64,000 nt of DNA, taken from contig NZ_RBCJ01000002.1 of the NCBI RefSeq assembly GCF_003626755.1, positions 1,240,001 through 1,304,000 on the forward strand. The letters run 5' to 3'. The notes under the pieces were generated by a model that was not told the DNA's origin, did not search any database, and was given only the letters and a program-made list of their open reading frames with translations. The stretch's first letter is position 1. Every line of letters starts with the position of its first letter. Below are positions 63,499-64,000 of the stretch, piece by piece. The stretch is from Ulvibacterium marinum (GTDB taxonomy: Bacteria; Bacteroidota; Bacteroidia; Flavobacteriales; Flavobacteriaceae). Position numbers and translations under genes: made by a program.

Positions 63499-64000
63499 AT
63501 GTCCCCTTTTAAAAAGCTTGACCTACTTTTTATGTTCGTGCTATGTATTGTACTGAGCCATACCCTTACCGCACAGGTAATCTTGACCCATAATGTTGGA
63601 GAAATTGTACCCAGTACACAGTTTTCGTGTAGTCCATCATATATGGGGCGGATTTTTACGCTTCAGGATTTTGGGATTGCCGAAGATGAGGAGCTTATTA
63701 TCAATTCTGCCGAAATAGCGTATCAAATCAAGGTAGAAAGGGAACTTGGTGCTTGGGTAACTTTCTATGTATATGCCATTGATGATAACTTCCCGACCTC
63801 CTTCTTCCAGGCTACGCTGCTAGGAAAGAGCCAACTGGTTCAATTGGAGACATCACCAACCAATAATGGGCTGACCCCTTTGAAGACGTTGACGGCCGAT
63901 TTCAATATTCCGGTAACCGTGCCACCGAATACCAAAAGAATTCTGGTAGAAGTTGAGGAAAAATTAACACCAAACAGCCTCTATTTGGCATCTACCGAGG
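63499..64000 (+). CDS. Secreted protein, 5' part only
   Basis: Open frame from the ATG at 63499 to the window edge (167 codons). The first ~25 residues form a Sec signal (hydrophobic LFMFVLCIVLSHTL, then TAQ as likely cleavage site). The mature part is beta-rich (VILTHNVGEIVP, CSPSYMGRIFTLQDFG) and resembles the N-terminal part of secreted flavobacterial proteins that carry a T9SS sorting domain at the other end, which lies outside the window. Function unknown. Confidence 0.65.
   Translation, partial: MSPFKKLDLLFMFVLCIVLSHTLTAQVILTHNVGEIVPSTQFSCSPSYMGRIFTLQDFGIAEDEELIINSAEIAYQIKVERELGAWVTFYVYAIDDNFPTSFFQATLLGKSQLVQLETSPTNNGLTPLKTLTADFNIPVTVPPNTKRILVEVEEKLTPNSLYLASTE

Overview
The window comes from a Bacteroidota genome, most likely a marine member of the Flavobacteriaceae. 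The reasons are the gene families (S1 sulfatases, GH127, GH88, many lipoproteins, Tat-exported Gfo/Idh/MocA proteins, DUF2975 paired with a small XRE regulator), the lack of clear Shine-Dalgarno sequences, the presence of TAnnTTTG-type -7 boxes, and an intergenic heptamer repeat. The genus cannot be fixed from the sequence. No tRNA, rRNA, CRISPR array or insertion sequence was seen.

Layout. (1) 1-9646, mostly minus strand: the start of an unnamed membrane protein gene, a decayed gene remnant, then galactokinase, a formylglycine-generating enzyme (FGE)-like lipoprotein, a sulfatase, two Tat-exported Gfo/Idh/MocA oxidoreductases, an SDR and an exported TIM-barrel isomerase-like protein. (2) 10227-30520, plus strand: a long co-directional catabolic block with an aldonate dehydratase, a GntP permease, two large c-type cytochrome lipoproteins, GH127, a sulfatase, GH88, an OYE-type reductase, an SDR, a two-part SSS transporter, an amidohydrolase lipoprotein and a RhaM-type mutarotase. 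(3) 30524-45293: another cytochrome fusion, two Gfo/Idh/MocA proteins, a sugar-nucleotide-epimerase-like SDR, a Zn-dependent alcohol dehydrogenase, three TIM-barrel isomerase-like proteins, an MFS transporter, a ThuA-like lipoprotein and an XRE/DUF2975 pair. (4) 45300-51195: two more cytochrome lipoproteins. (5) 51305-57720: a complete eboABCDEF cluster. (6) 57988-63129: pyruvate phosphate dikinase, then a sulfide:quinone-reductase-like flavoprotein with TusE-type and DsrE2-type sulfur carriers. (7) The start of a secreted protein at the right edge.

How the parts may work together. Regions 1-4 look like a periplasmic and cytoplasmic system for a sulfated, uronic-acid-containing glycan. Sulfatases and an exported FGE would remove sulfate; GH127 and GH88 would release sugars; five multidomain heme c lipoproteins and four Tat-exported NAD(P)-fold or TIM-barrel proteins suggest oxidation or isomerisation of sugars in the cell envelope; GntP, SSS and MFS carriers would import small products. 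No SusC/SusD pair or polysaccharide lyase is present, so this is not a classical PUL. Substrate identity is inference.

The strongest new observation is regulatory. The promoters of ppdK and of the sqr-like operon share one architecture: a GTAAC-N4-GTTAC dyad, then a TGAY-N4-RTCA dyad 32-33 bp downstream, whose centre lies exactly 33 bp upstream of the centre of a TAnnTTTR box. A third promoter, at 373-417, has the second dyad at the same 33-bp distance. This fits class II activation by a Crp/Fnr-family regulator.
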